64,000 nt of DNA, from the NCBI RefSeq assembly GCF_002043095.1, contig NZ_MVOC01000059.1, positions 48,606 to 112,605 of the forward strand. Reading direction: 5' to 3'. Made by a program: the position numbers and the translations under genes. The notes under the pieces were generated by a model. That model did no database searches. It saw only the letters and a list, made by a program, of their open reading frames with translations, and was not told the origin of the DNA. This DNA is from Mycobacterium sp. AT1. Lineage in GTDB: Bacteria > Actinomycetota > Actinomycetes > Mycobacteriales > Mycobacteriaceae. Below, one piece after another: positions 1-8,307 of the stretch. Within the stretch, counting starts at the first letter, position 1; each line of letters starts with the position of its first letter.

Positions 1-852
1 TCGGTCCGCAAGTCCGTCGGGGAGACGCACACCACCTACCGGATCACGCTGCCGAAGGTAGAGGCGGCGAAACTGGATGCCGCGCTGGATTCGCATCGTG
101 ATGCGTTGGTGGCGGCGTGGAAGCGTGACCACGCCGACGATGCTGATATCGACACCGATATCGAAGCTGGCGGCGGTGCCCGGCACGGGGAGAATCCCGA
201 GGGTCCCTCGGTCCAGGTGCCACCGTTCCCCACCGCCGCGGATGCGTTCATGAGCGTGGTGGAGGCGGGGTGGGACAGTGACGTGGCGCGTCGCCCGCAT
301 GGGCAGCACACCACCGTCGTCGTGCATCTGGACGTCGAAAACCGCAATGCTGCTTTGCATCTTGGGTCGTTTCTGTCCGAGGAGGACCGCCGGTACCTGA
401 TGTGCGAGGCGGATTGTGAGATCTGGTTGGAACGTCACGGCCAGGTCATCGGGTCCGGGCGGGCGACCCGCCAGATCAGCCGCCGCCTGCGCCGAGCCCT
501 GGAGCACCGCGACCGGTGCTGTGTGGTCCCCGGGTGCGGCGCGACGCGCGGTCTGCATGCTCATCACATCCGGCATTGGGAGGACGGCGGAGCTACTGAG
601 CTCGACAACCTGGTGTTGTTGTGCCCGTTTCACCATCGCCTTCATCACAGCGGCGGCATCACCATCACCGGCCCCGCCCAACAGCTCGTCGTGACCGACG
701 CCGACGGCACACCCCTGAAACCAGGGTCGTTGGCGCGTCCGCCGACTCAACCCCGCCCGTCGGTGAAACCGTGTCGTGGCCCGTTGGGGGAGCGGGCTGA
801 ATGGTGGTGGTACACACCGTTCGAACCCCAACCGCCACCGCGAGACAACTGA
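1..852 (+). CDS. DUF222 / HNH endonuclease domain protein (13E12-type), 5' truncated by window
   Basis: The frame is open from the first base, so the start lies outside the window. The visible part ends a DUF222 region and continues into a C-terminal HNH nuclease domain. It shows a CxxxC-like pair (VVPGC), then HAHHIRHW, then a Leu-rich stretch and CPFHHRLHH, which is the His-Asn-His metal site. DUF222-HNH proteins are multicopy in mycobacteria, where they are associated with REP13E12-type repetitive elements, so this may be one of several copies. The protein is predicted to be cytoplasmic and DNA-active, with an unknown cellular role. The last ~40 residues are Pro/Arg-rich and probably disordered. 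A short hairpin follows the stop. Confidence 0.85.
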   Translation, partial: SVRKSVGETHTTYRITLPKVEAAKLDAALDSHRDALVAAWKRDHADDADIDTDIEAGGGARHGENPEGPSVQVPPFPTAADAFMSVVEAGWDSDVARRPHGQHTTVVVHLDVENRNAALHLGSFLSEEDRRYLMCEADCEIWLERHGQVIGSGRATRQISRRLRRALEHRDRCCVVPGCGATRGLHAHHIRHWEDGGATELDNLVLLCPFHHRLHHSGGITITGPAQQLVVTDADGTPLKPGSLARPPTQPRPSVKPCRGPLGERAEWWWYTPFEPQPPPRDN

Positions 853-867
853 CCCATCAGATGTCAA

Positions 868-888
868 TGACGTTGGTGGACAACGTCA
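868..888. terminator. Bidirectional hairpin between convergent genes
   Basis: Perfect 8-bp arms TGACGTTG and CAACGTCA around a 5-nt loop sit between the stop codons of the HNH gene and the convergent Lrp-type gene. There is no U-tract, which is usual in mycobacteria. Confidence 0.55.
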
Positions 889-889
889 G

Positions 890-1882
890 TCACGCGTACG
901 CGTTCATCAGCCGCCCGCGTGAGATCAAGGACGCCGTCTGCTTGAGGCGTTGGGCGCGAATGCTCACGTCGTAGCCTCCCACGTGCTCCACGGCGGCGAA
1001 CTCACCGGACAGATAGCCGTAGAGATGTTGGACGTCGCGGCAAATGGCGATGGCCATCAGGTTGTTTCGACCGCTGATGGCGGCCACGGACGCGATCTCG
1101 GCGTGTGCCGCGATCTGCTGCCCGATGCTGTCGAGGTGTTGCGGCGTCGTCGTCAGCCAAATCATCGCGTTGAGCTCGAAGCCTAGGCGCTGGGGCAGGA
1201 CGTCGAGGTCGTAGGTCAGGGTGCCCGCGGCCTCGAGTGCGGCGAGGCGGCGTGCGACGCGAGGCGTGGACCAGCCGGTCTCTTGGGCCAGGCGCGAGTG
1301 GGGTGCGCGGCCGTCTGCGGCCAGCGCGTCGAAGAGTGGCTGATCCTCGGCGGTCGGCGCGGCGGGTCGAACGGTGGGCGACGGCGGGGTGGATCGTTGC
1401 AGGATGTGATGAACCTGATCGGCGTCCAGGGTGTGGCCGTAGGCGGTCCACGGTTCGGTGCCCGCCTCACCGAACGTGTGGAGGATCAGGTCGATGTCGA
1501 GGTCGATCACCGACGTGGTGCGCGGCAGTCGCCCGAGCAGCCCGTCGGGGCCCTCGGTCAGCGGCGCACGCACGACGAAGACAAGTTCGCTCCAGCCCGA
1601 AAGAATGTTGGCGTGAGTCACTTCTGGCCGCCGTACCAGCGCCTCGGCGAGGCGAGGGATGTCATCGGGCTTGGCGCGGACACGGACCACCCACTGGGCG
1701 TCACCGTGCACCCTCGGGTTCAGCAGACCGACGACGCGCAACGCTCCGTCGCGCCGTAGTCGGTGGTAGCGACGGGCGACCGTCTGTTCGGGTGCGTCGA
1801 CGGTGTCGGCGACAAGACGGAACGACGCCCTGGGTGACAGCTGCAACGCGTGAATGATTTGGCCGTCGAGCGCATCGATCAT
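890..1882 (-). CDS. Two-module Lrp/AsnC family transcriptional regulator
   Basis: The 330-residue protein is about twice the usual Lrp length and reads as two Lrp/AsnC units in tandem. Residues ~1-50 form an HTH (LDGQIIHALQLSPRASF followed by a recognition helix) and ~60-145 form a ligand-binding/RAM domain. A Pro/Thr-rich linker near 165-180 leads to a second HTH (LFDALAADGRAPHSRLAQ) and a second ligand-binding domain at ~235-320. Such double proteins occur in actinobacteria and archaea. It is divergent from the SDR-LLM oxidoreductase pair, with 98 bp between starts, so it may control that pair, probably in response to a small metabolite. The effector is unknown. Confidence 0.85.
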   Translation of the reverse strand: MIDALDGQIIHALQLSPRASFRLVADTVDAPEQTVARRYHRLRRDGALRVVGLLNPRVHGDAQWVVRVRAKPDDIPRLAEALVRRPEVTHANILSGWSELVFVVRAPLTEGPDGLLGRLPRTTSVIDLDIDLILHTFGEAGTEPWTAYGHTLDADQVHHILQRSTPPSPTVRPAAPTAEDQPLFDALAADGRAPHSRLAQETGWSTPRVARRLAALEAAGTLTYDLDVLPQRLGFELNAMIWLTTTPQHLDSIGQQIAAHAEIASVAAISGRNNLMAIAICRDVQHLYGYLSGEFAAVEHVGGYDVSIRAQRLKQTASLISRGRLMNAYA

Positions 1883-1980
1883 GTGGATAACACTATGGGT
1901 GTGGCGCTGTCATGAAGATTGTTGACGATTCTACGGCCGTCAGTCGCTGATCGGCACCGCGCCCGGCCACTCTGGAGTGC

Positions 1981-2733
1981 ATGCGGCTAGCGGGCAACAC
2001 CATCCTCATCACCGGCGGCGGCAGCGGTATCGGCGAAGGTCTAGCCGCCGCTCTGCATCAGGCAGGTAACCAGGTCGTCATCGCGGGTCGCCGCCGGGAT
2101 GCGCTGGAATCCGTTGCCCGTCGGCACCCAGGTATCGCGTGCCTTCCGCTCGACCAGAGTGACGCGGGTGCCGTTCGCGCCTTCGCCGAGGAGGTCGTGC
2201 GGCGACATCCGCGGGTGAACGTGTTGATCAACAACGCGGGAATCATGCGCACCGAAGATCTGCAGGCCCCGGATCCCGATGTCATCGGCGACGTGATCTC
2301 GACGAACCTGCTCGGCCCACTCCTGCTCACCGCGCATCTGTTGCCCGCGCTGAGACGCAGGTCATCCGCGTTGATCGTGAACGTCACCTCGTCCCTTGCC
2401 TTCGTACCGAAGGCTGGCCTCCCCACCTACTGTGCCACCAAGGCGGCGATGCACTCCTACACCGAATCCCTGCGATTCCAATTGCGGGCCAGCCCGATTC
2501 GGGTGATCGAGATTCCTCCGCCCCGGGTCTACACCGACGCGACCGCGGACGACGACTACGGGGTGGGAGTCGAGGGTTTTGTCCGCGACGTCGTTTCGCT
2601 GCTGGCCTCCCGTCCCGAGGCCGATGAGGTCGTCGTCGACGCGGCCATGCAGCTGCGGTTCGCCGAACGCCGCGGCGACTACCAAGAAGTCTATGCAGCA
2701 GTCAATTACGAGGATTCGAAGGGAACCCAATGA
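1981..2733 (+). CDS. SDR family oxidoreductase (DltE-like)
   Basis: This 250-residue classical short-chain dehydrogenase has a nucleotide-binding TGGGSGIG loop at residues ~11-18. It also has an arginine pair (GRRRD) suggesting NADP preference, the NNAG motif near 86-89, a catalytic Ser in NVTSS, and YCATK with catalytic Tyr/Lys near 157-161. Its overall shape resembles the DltE-like group often annotated in mycobacteria. It overlaps the next gene by the 4-bp ATGA, so the two are co-translated and probably act on the same pathway. The substrate cannot be read from the sequence. Confidence 0.85.
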   Translation: MRLAGNTILITGGGSGIGEGLAAALHQAGNQVVIAGRRRDALESVARRHPGIACLPLDQSDAGAVRAFAEEVVRRHPRVNVLINNAGIMRTEDLQAPDPDVIGDVISTNLLGPLLLTAHLLPALRRRSSALIVNVTSSLAFVPKAGLPTYCATKAAMHSYTESLRFQLRASPIRVIEIPPPRVYTDATADDDYGVGVEGFVRDVVSLLASRPEADEVVVDAAMQLRFAERRGDYQEVYAAVNYEDSKGTQ

Positions 2734-3587
2734 AGATTGGAATCGGATTGCCCAACCACGTCGCCGGAGTCGACGGCACGCTGGTCGTCGAGTGTGCACG
2801 CCGGGCCGAGCAGCGCGGATTCGACGTCGTGACCACGATCGACCGTTTGATCTACCCGAGCCTCGACTCGGTCACCACTCTGGCGCTGGCCGCGGGTGCC
2901 ACCTCGACGGTTGGTCTGGTGACCAATGTTCTGTTGGCCCCGCTCTACCCGCCGGTCCTTCTCGCCAAGCAGTTGGCGACCCTGTCGGACGCCTCCGGCG
3001 GTCGGCTCGTTGTCGGTGTCGGAGTCGGTGCGCGACCCGACGACTACCGTGGCGCCGGGGTCGAGTTCGGTTCTCGCGGAGCCATTCTCGACGACTCCGT
3101 GACCGTCTGGCGGAGGGTTTGGTCGGGTGCGCCGTTCGACGGGGAGACGGCGCTGTGCCCGGCTCCCGTGACCATCCCCGTGCTGTTCGGCGGAAAGGGG
3201 AAGCCGACGTTGCGGAGGGCGGCCACGCTCGGTGACGGCTGGGCCGGCGGCGCCGTGCGCGACTACGAGACCCAGGCGTCCTTCGCCGAGCAGATCCGCA
3301 CCCGTTGGCAGGACGCAGGTCGCACGGGCCGTCCGCTGATGCAGACGTCGGTGAACTTCACGCTCGGTGACGATTCCGTAGTCGCGGAGGGACGGCGAAA
3401 CCTGGGCACGTACTACGGAAACAAGCCGGAGTATGCGGCGCTCAACGTCGCGGACATGGTGGACACGCCGGCGGATGCCCATGGCACCGTGCAGCGGTAT
3501 CGCGACATGGGCTTCGACCAGTTGCTGTTCCATCCGAGTGTGGCCTCGCTGGATCAGGTCGACCGACTCGCCGACGCCGTGCTGTAG
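2730..3587 (+). CDS. LLM class flavin-dependent (probably F420-dependent) oxidoreductase
   Basis: The 285-residue luciferase-like monooxygenase family protein starts KIGIGLPNHV. The core contains the family pattern of a TIM-barrel with a LVVGVGVGARPDDY segment and a PVLFGGKGKPTLRRAA segment before the helix that binds flavin phosphate. Mycobacterial members commonly use F420; this is inference, since FMN use cannot be excluded. It is translationally coupled to the upstream SDR gene by ATGA. Its 3' end converges on the SorC-family regulator with a 10-bp gap. Confidence 0.85.
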   Translation: MKIGIGLPNHVAGVDGTLVVECARRAEQRGFDVVTTIDRLIYPSLDSVTTLALAAGATSTVGLVTNVLLAPLYPPVLLAKQLATLSDASGGRLVVGVGVGARPDDYRGAGVEFGSRGAILDDSVTVWRRVWSGAPFDGETALCPAPVTIPVLFGGKGKPTLRRAATLGDGWAGGAVRDYETQASFAEQIRTRWQDAGRTGRPLMQTSVNFTLGDDSVVAEGRRNLGTYYGNKPEYAALNVADMVDTPADAHGTVQRYRDMGFDQLLFHPSVASLDQVDRLADAVL

Positions 3588-3597
3588 CCGCCGACGG

Positions 3598-4626
3598 TCA
3601 GTCGGTGAGTGTGGGACTGGTCAAGATGTCGTTGGCCGTCCCGGGATCGGTGACCAGACGGTTGAAGTAGCCGCCTCGAGCGCCGGCGATGATGGAGTCG
3701 ACCTTCTCCTTGCCGATGGCCACGGCGATGGTCGCCGGAATGTGCCGCAGCACTTCGAGTTCCACGGCGATCAAGCGGTCGCCGTCCTCGAATTCGACCG
3801 GCCGGCCGTCCCGGTCGTAGAAGCGCGAGCACACGTCTCCGACGGCGGAGCGCAGCGACGTCGAGCCCGTCGGAACGAATCGAGGGATGTCCGAGCGGGT
3901 CAGCGGGGGAGCGCCGATACCCATCAGCGCACACCGCGCATGAGGCCAAAGATGCAGCACCCGTTGGATGCTCGGATCGTTCAGCAGTGACTGGTACAGC
4001 TCGACGCCTGGCAGCCCCGGGGCGAAGAGGTAGTTCGCCCGCCCGCCGATCCGGTTGGCGACGAGTCGGGTGATCTCGTTGGTCTGGTACCACTCCTCGG
4101 GCTGGTCGTTGCCGCCGACGGTCGGGGCGACCACGACGCCGGGCAACGGGGTCAGCTCGCACTGGGCGACTTCGTACACGGTGCGTCCCGACGACACCAG
4201 GAGCACGTCGCCCGGTAGCAGCCCGGCCTCGCCGAGCGCCCTCGCCACCGCCGGTGCGAGTACCCGTCCCATGACGTCGACGACGGAGCGACCCGAGGTA
4301 GGGGCCGGGAGTTGCGCACTGAGATAGACCGACGTGATGTTGAGTGCGCGGGCCAGCCGATCGGCCAGGTCACCGGTGCGCGCCTCGGCGGGTGGCACCA
4401 CCTCGATGCGGACGATGCCCTGCCGCTTGGCCTCGGACAGCAACCTGCTGACGGTGGCGCGGCTGGTGCCGAGTTGTTCGGCCACCTCGGCCTGGGTGGC
4501 GTCGTCCTCGTAATACAGCCGCGCGGCTGCGTAGAGCAGTGAAGCCGCGAAGTGACTGGCCTCGCCGTCCTGCGATGCGGCGTCGACCGATTGGTTCGCC
4601 GGCATGGGCTGAGCCGACCTGGGCAT
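3598..4626 (-). CDS. SorC/DeoR-type sugar-binding transcriptional regulator (EryD-like)
   Basis: An N-terminal HTH at residues ~25-65 (TQAEVAEQLGTSRATVSRLL) precedes the SorC sugar-phosphate-sensor domain, which has an NagB-like fold. Visible pieces are LLVSSGRTVYEVA, VVAPTVGG, the NYLFAPG stretch and a late ARGGYFNRLVTD segment. The start is placed at the ATG giving MPRSAQ; an in-frame start 26 codons upstream would add residues that overlap the presumed operator. The gene is divergent from the tetritol operon. In Brucella and rhizobia the erythritol operon repressor EryD belongs to this family, so the natural inference is a repressor relieved by a tetritol or tetrulose phosphate. Confidence 0.88.
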   Translation of the reverse strand: MPRSAQPMPANQSVDAASQDGEASHFAASLLYAAARLYYEDDATQAEVAEQLGTSRATVSRLLSEAKRQGIVRIEVVPPAEARTGDLADRLARALNITSVYLSAQLPAPTSGRSVVDVMGRVLAPAVARALGEAGLLPGDVLLVSSGRTVYEVAQCELTPLPGVVVAPTVGGNDQPEEWYQTNEITRLVANRIGGRANYLFAPGLPGVELYQSLLNDPSIQRVLHLWPHARCALMGIGAPPLTRSDIPRFVPTGSTSLRSAVGDVCSRFYDRDGRPVEFEDGDRLIAVELEVLRHIPATIAVAIGKEKVDSIIAGARGGYFNRLVTDPGTANDILTSPTLTD

Positions 4627-4656
4627 GCAGGAAGTATGGCACCGCTCGCGCATGCC

Positions 4657-4711
4657 TGCACATATGTTCTGAAGCGAATTTTGCTGAACATTCGTTCTGG
4701 ACAAATGTGCA
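4657..4711. promoter_or_regulatory. Putative operator of the SorC-type regulator in the divergent intergenic region
   Basis: TGCACATATGTTC at 4657-4669 and GGACAAATGTGCA at 4699-4711 form an inverted repeat matching at 11 of 13 positions, centred 42 bp apart (four helical turns). Nested inside are ATGTTC/GAACAT (4664-4669, 4686-4691) and GAAC-N4-GTTC (4686-4697). SorC-family tetramers typically bind paired palindromes of this kind. The site lies between the regulator and the dehydrogenase gene and could govern both promoters. Confidence 0.55.
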
Positions 4712-4757
4712 CGGTCTCGATAATGTGACCTCAGCCACAGCCGAAGGAGTCCCCGAA

Positions 4758-5846
4758 ATGCCCGAACAGATCCCCGAGAAGATGCAGGCCGTCGTCTGTC
4801 ACGGACCGAACGACTACCGACTCGAGGAGGTCGCGGTTCCGGAGCGCAAGCCGGGCGAAGCGCTCATCCGGGTCGAAGCGGTCGGCATCTGCGCCAGCGA
4901 CCTGAAGTGCTACCACGGCGCCGCGAAGTTCTGGGGCGACGAGAACCGCCCCGCCTGGACCGAGACGATGGTCATCCCCGGCCACGAATTCGTCGGCCGC
5001 GTCGTCGAACTCGACGACGCAGCGGCAAGCCGGTGGGGCATCGCGGTCGGCGACCGGGTGACCTCCGAACAGATCGTGCCGTGCTGGGAGTGCCGCTTCT
5101 GCAAGCGCGGCCAGTATCACATGTGCCAACCCCACGACCTCTACGGATTCAAGCGCCGCACGCCCGGCGCGATGGCCGGGTACATGACCTACCCCGTAGA
5201 AGCGTTGGTGCACAAGATCTCCGGCGACATCCCGCCCGCGCATGCCGCGTTCGTCGAGCCGCTGTCCTGCTCGCTGCACGCCGTCGAACGCGCGCAGATC
5301 ACGTTCGAGGACACCGTCGTCGTGGCCGGCTGCGGACCCATCGGGCTCGGCATGATCGCCGGGGCCAGGGCCAAGAACCCGATGCACGTCATCGCGCTGG
5401 ACATGGCACCCGAGAAGCTCGCGCTCGCCAAGAAGTGCGGTGCCGACATCACGATCAACATCGCCGAGGAAGACGTCGAGAAGATCGTCAAGGACCTCAC
5501 CGGTGGTTACGGGGCCGACGTGTACCTCGAGGGCACCGGGCACCCGTCCGCCGTGCCGCAGGGGCTCAACGCCCTGCGCAAGCTGGGCCGCTACGTCGAG
5601 TACGGCGTCTTCGGCAGCGACGTCACGGTCGACTGGAGCATCATCAGCGACGACAAGGAACTCGACGTCCTCGGCGCCCACCTCGGGCCGTACTGCTGGC
5701 CCGCCGCCATCAAGATGATCGAGTCCGGCGTGCTGCCACTCGACGAAATCTGCACCCACCAACTTCCGCTCAGCGAGTTCCAGAAGGGCTTGGACCTCGT
5801 TGGCAGCGGCAAGGAATCAGTCAAGGTCTCCCTGATCCCGGCGTAG
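4758..5846 (+). CDS. eltD: Zinc-dependent polyol dehydrogenase, predicted erythritol/L-threitol dehydrogenase
   Basis: The 362-residue MDR (medium-chain) dehydrogenase is predicted to oxidise tetritols to erythrulose with NAD(P). The catalytic zinc ligands start at Cys45 (GICASD) and GHEF near 72-75. The structural zinc site is Cys109/112/115/123. The Rossmann loop is AGCGPIGLG near 190. The start ATG has an AAGGAG site at 4744-4749. The substrate is inferred from context: it heads an operon ending in an erythrulose-type kinase and an RpiB-type isomerase, as in the M. smegmatis tetritol genes, where EltD handles erythritol and L-threitol. Sorbitol-type or threonine-type substrates cannot be excluded by motif alone. 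Confidence 0.78.
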   Translation: MPEQIPEKMQAVVCHGPNDYRLEEVAVPERKPGEALIRVEAVGICASDLKCYHGAAKFWGDENRPAWTETMVIPGHEFVGRVVELDDAAASRWGIAVGDRVTSEQIVPCWECRFCKRGQYHMCQPHDLYGFKRRTPGAMAGYMTYPVEALVHKISGDIPPAHAAFVEPLSCSLHAVERAQITFEDTVVVAGCGPIGLGMIAGARAKNPMHVIALDMAPEKLALAKKCGADITINIAEEDVEKIVKDLTGGYGADVYLEGTGHPSAVPQGLNALRKLGRYVEYGVFGSDVTVDWSIISDDKELDVLGAHLGPYCWPAAIKMIESGVLPLDEICTHQLPLSEFQKGLDLVGSGKESVKVSLIPA

Positions 5847-5884
5847 TCCGACATCCCCCGCAGGATCCCACGAAGGACACGAAG

Positions 5885-7333
5885 ATGAGTCGAGATCGCA
5901 GCGCAGGCATATTCCGGGCCGGCCCGGGTGGCCCCCAGATGTCGCGACGAAACATGTTGGCGGCGTTGGGCGTTGCCGGAGCCGCCGCGGCCAGCCTGCC
6001 CGTGCTGAGCGCCTGCGGCGTCGGCGGCAAGGCCAGCGCCCCCAACGGGGCGTCGGCGGTGACCGGTGGCTTCGACTGGAAGAAGGCGTCCGGGCAGACG
6101 CTGAACATCCTTCAGACGCCGCACCCGTATCAGCTGTCGTACCAACCGCTGCTCGCGGAGTTCAGCGAGCTCACCGGGATCACGGTGAACGTCGACCTGG
6201 TTCCCGAGGCCGACTACTTCACCAAGCTGAACACCGAACTGGCCGGCGGCTCTGGCAAGCACGATGCCTTCATGCTAGGCGCCTACTTCATCTGGCAGTA
6301 CGGCCCGCCGGGCTGGGTCGAGGATCTCAACCCGTGGCTGCAGAACAGCTCGGCCACCAGTGCCGAGTACGACTTCGAGGACATCTTCGAGGGTCTGCGA
6401 ACCTCTACCAGGTGGGACTTCGTCAACGGCAACCCGTTGGGGACCGGCGGCCAGTGGGCCATCCCGTGGGGCTTCGAGAACAACGTCGTCGCCTACAACA
6501 AGCGCATCTTCGACGAAAAGGGCATCACCAAGCTGCCCGACAACCTCGACGACTTCATCCAGCTGGCGGTCGACCTGACCGACCGCTCGGAGAACCGCTA
6601 CGGCATCTCCACCCGCGGCTCGAAGTCCTGGGCCACCATTCACCCCGGCTTCATGACGCAGTACAGCCGTGAGGGTGCGGTCGACTACACGTTCAACGGT
6701 TCGGAACTCATCGCCGAGATGGACAGCGACAAGGCGATCGACTTCACCAAGAAGTGGATCGACATGCAGCACCAAGCCGGGCCGACGTCGTGGACCACCT
6801 ACGACTACCCCAATGCCACAGGCGATCTCGGTGACGGGAAGGCGATGATGGTGTTCGACGCCGACAGCGCCACCTACCCGAAGAACAAGCCCGGTGCCAG
6901 CAAGGAAGCCGGCAACATCGCCTGGTACGCGGGACCGGCCGGGCCTGACGGCAACTACAAGACCAACCTGTGGACGTGGAGCTGGGCGATGAGCGCCAAC
7001 TCCCGAAACAAGCTGCCCGCCTGGCTGTTCATCCAGTGGGCCACCGGCAAGGAGGCGATGAACAAGGCCGTCGAAGGCGGCACGTACGCCGACCCGGTGC
7101 GAAAGTCGGTGTTCGACACCACGTTCAAGCGGGTCGCCGCAGACCAGTTCGGCTACCTGGAGGCCTTCGAGACCGTGATCGGTCAGTCGAAGATTCAGTT
7201 CACACCGCAGAAGAAGTTCTTCGACACCACGCAGAACTGGGCCGTAGCCCTGCAGGACATCTACGGCGGTGACGACGCTGCGTCTCGCCTACGCAGCCTC
7301 GCCAAGACCAACACCTCCAAGGTCAACCTCTAG
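5885..7333 (+). CDS. Sugar/polyol ABC transporter substrate-binding lipoprotein (Tat signal)
   Basis: The 482-residue family-1 extracellular solute-binding protein has an N-terminus with a twin-arginine SRRNML at residues 20-25, a hydrophobic stretch and a lipobox LSAC with Cys44. It is therefore probably exported by Tat and lipid-anchored. The mature part has the typical SBP_bac_1 layout. A second in-frame Met directly before the twin arginine (M19) is an alternative start; the upstream start was kept because AAGGA lies at 5873-5877. It is predicted to capture tetritols for the two permeases that follow immediately. Confidence 0.88.
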   Translation: MSRDRSAGIFRAGPGGPQMSRRNMLAALGVAGAAAASLPVLSACGVGGKASAPNGASAVTGGFDWKKASGQTLNILQTPHPYQLSYQPLLAEFSELTGITVNVDLVPEADYFTKLNTELAGGSGKHDAFMLGAYFIWQYGPPGWVEDLNPWLQNSSATSAEYDFEDIFEGLRTSTRWDFVNGNPLGTGGQWAIPWGFENNVVAYNKRIFDEKGITKLPDNLDDFIQLAVDLTDRSENRYGISTRGSKSWATIHPGFMTQYSREGAVDYTFNGSELIAEMDSDKAIDFTKKWIDMQHQAGPTSWTTYDYPNATGDLGDGKAMMVFDADSATYPKNKPGASKEAGNIAWYAGPAGPDGNYKTNLWTWSWAMSANSRNKLPAWLFIQWATGKEAMNKAVEGGTYADPVRKSVFDTTFKRVAADQFGYLEAFETVIGQSKIQFTPQKKFFDTTQNWAVALQDIYGGDDAASRLRSLAKTNTSKVNL

Positions 7334-7347
7334 GAGTTCTGGCAGTC

Positions 7348-8304
7348 ATGACCACCCAAACCCCCAAGGCGCCGGCAACTTCGCCGGAACAGCCTGCCGC
7401 CGCGCAGCGGCGCAACGCGCCCGAGGTGCCGACCTGGCGCCGCAAGCTCCGTCCCTACCTGCTGTCGATTCCCGCTCTGGTGATCGTCGTCGGCATCCTC
7501 TACCCCTTCGTGGTGGGCGCCTACTACGCCTTCCTCAACTACGCGGCGGTCAACCCGAACCCGCACTTCGTCTGGTTCGACAACTTCAAATCCGTTCTCG
7601 GTGACCAGGTGTTCTGGTACAGCGTGCGCACGACGGCCATCTTCGCCGTCCTCGCCACCCTGGTCGAGACCGCGCTGGGAGTGGGCCTGGCCCTGCTGCT
7701 CAACCGGTCGAGCATCATCGGCAAGATCTTCGAGAAGGTGTTGATCCTTCCGCTGATGATCGCCCCCGTCATCGCGGGCGTGATCTGGAAGCTGATGTTC
7801 AACCCGCAGTTCGGCGTCCTCAACCACGTTCTGGGACTTGGCAACACCTTCGACTGGTTGTCCAGTGGCAACGCCCTGTTCTCGGTCATCCTGGTCGACC
7901 TGTGGATCTTCACGCCGTTCGTGGCGATTCTCGTGCTGGCCGGTATCCGGTCCCTTCCGAAGGAGCCGTTCGAGGCGTCCGAGGTCGACGGAGCCAGTTG
8001 GTTCTACATGTTCCGCAAGCTCATGCTGCCGATGCTGTGGCCGTACATCCTGGTGGCCGTCATCTTCCGGTTCATGGACAACCTGAAGGTGTTCGACCAC
8101 ATCTACGTCCTGACCGCAGGCGGCCCCGGCGTGGCCACCCGCACCCTGCAGATCGGAGCGTTCGAGGACTCGATCATCAACCTCGACTACTCCCGCGGCA
8201 GCACGTACATGCTGCTGCTCTGGATCATCGTGTTCATCACCGCGCGCTACCTCGTGAGCGTGCTCGGCAAGGCGCAGCGTCGTGCTGCGGGAGCGGAGTC
8301 CTAG
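7348..8304 (+). CDS. Sugar/polyol ABC transporter permease (MalF type)
   Basis: The 318-residue inner-membrane permease has a cytoplasmic Pro/Arg-rich N-terminus followed by about six membrane segments, beginning LLSIPALVIVVGILYPF. The ATPase-docking EAA loop is visible late in the protein as EASEVDGASWFYMFRKLMLP. A TAGGAG ribosome site overlaps the stop of the solute-binding protein gene. It pairs with the next permease to form the heterodimeric channel of the tetritol transporter. Confidence 0.88.
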   Translation: MTTQTPKAPATSPEQPAAAQRRNAPEVPTWRRKLRPYLLSIPALVIVVGILYPFVVGAYYAFLNYAAVNPNPHFVWFDNFKSVLGDQVFWYSVRTTAIFAVLATLVETALGVGLALLLNRSSIIGKIFEKVLILPLMIAPVIAGVIWKLMFNPQFGVLNHVLGLGNTFDWLSSGNALFSVILVDLWIFTPFVAILVLAGIRSLPKEPFEASEVDGASWFYMFRKLMLPMLWPYILVAVIFRFMDNLKVFDHIYVLTAGGPGVATRTLQIGAFEDSIINLDYSRGSTYMLLLWIIVFITARYLVSVLGKAQRRAAGAES

Positions 8305-8307
8305 CTC

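Noticed and set aside
1981..2733. SDR gene as the missing D-threitol dehydrogenase of the tetritol operon
   Set aside because: It lies beyond the convergent regulator, is coupled to an LLM oxidoreductase, faces its own Lrp-type regulator and resembles DltE-like enzymes rather than polyol dehydrogenases.
4731..5762. 343-codon minus-strand open frame opposite the polyol dehydrogenase
   Set aside because: Shadow of the dehydrogenase third-position GC; no motif and no ribosome site.
4907..5884. Long N-terminal extension of the solute-binding protein frame
   Set aside because: The upstream part is an Arg-rich out-of-frame reading of the dehydrogenase gene; the twin-arginine signal and ribosome site fix the start at 5885.
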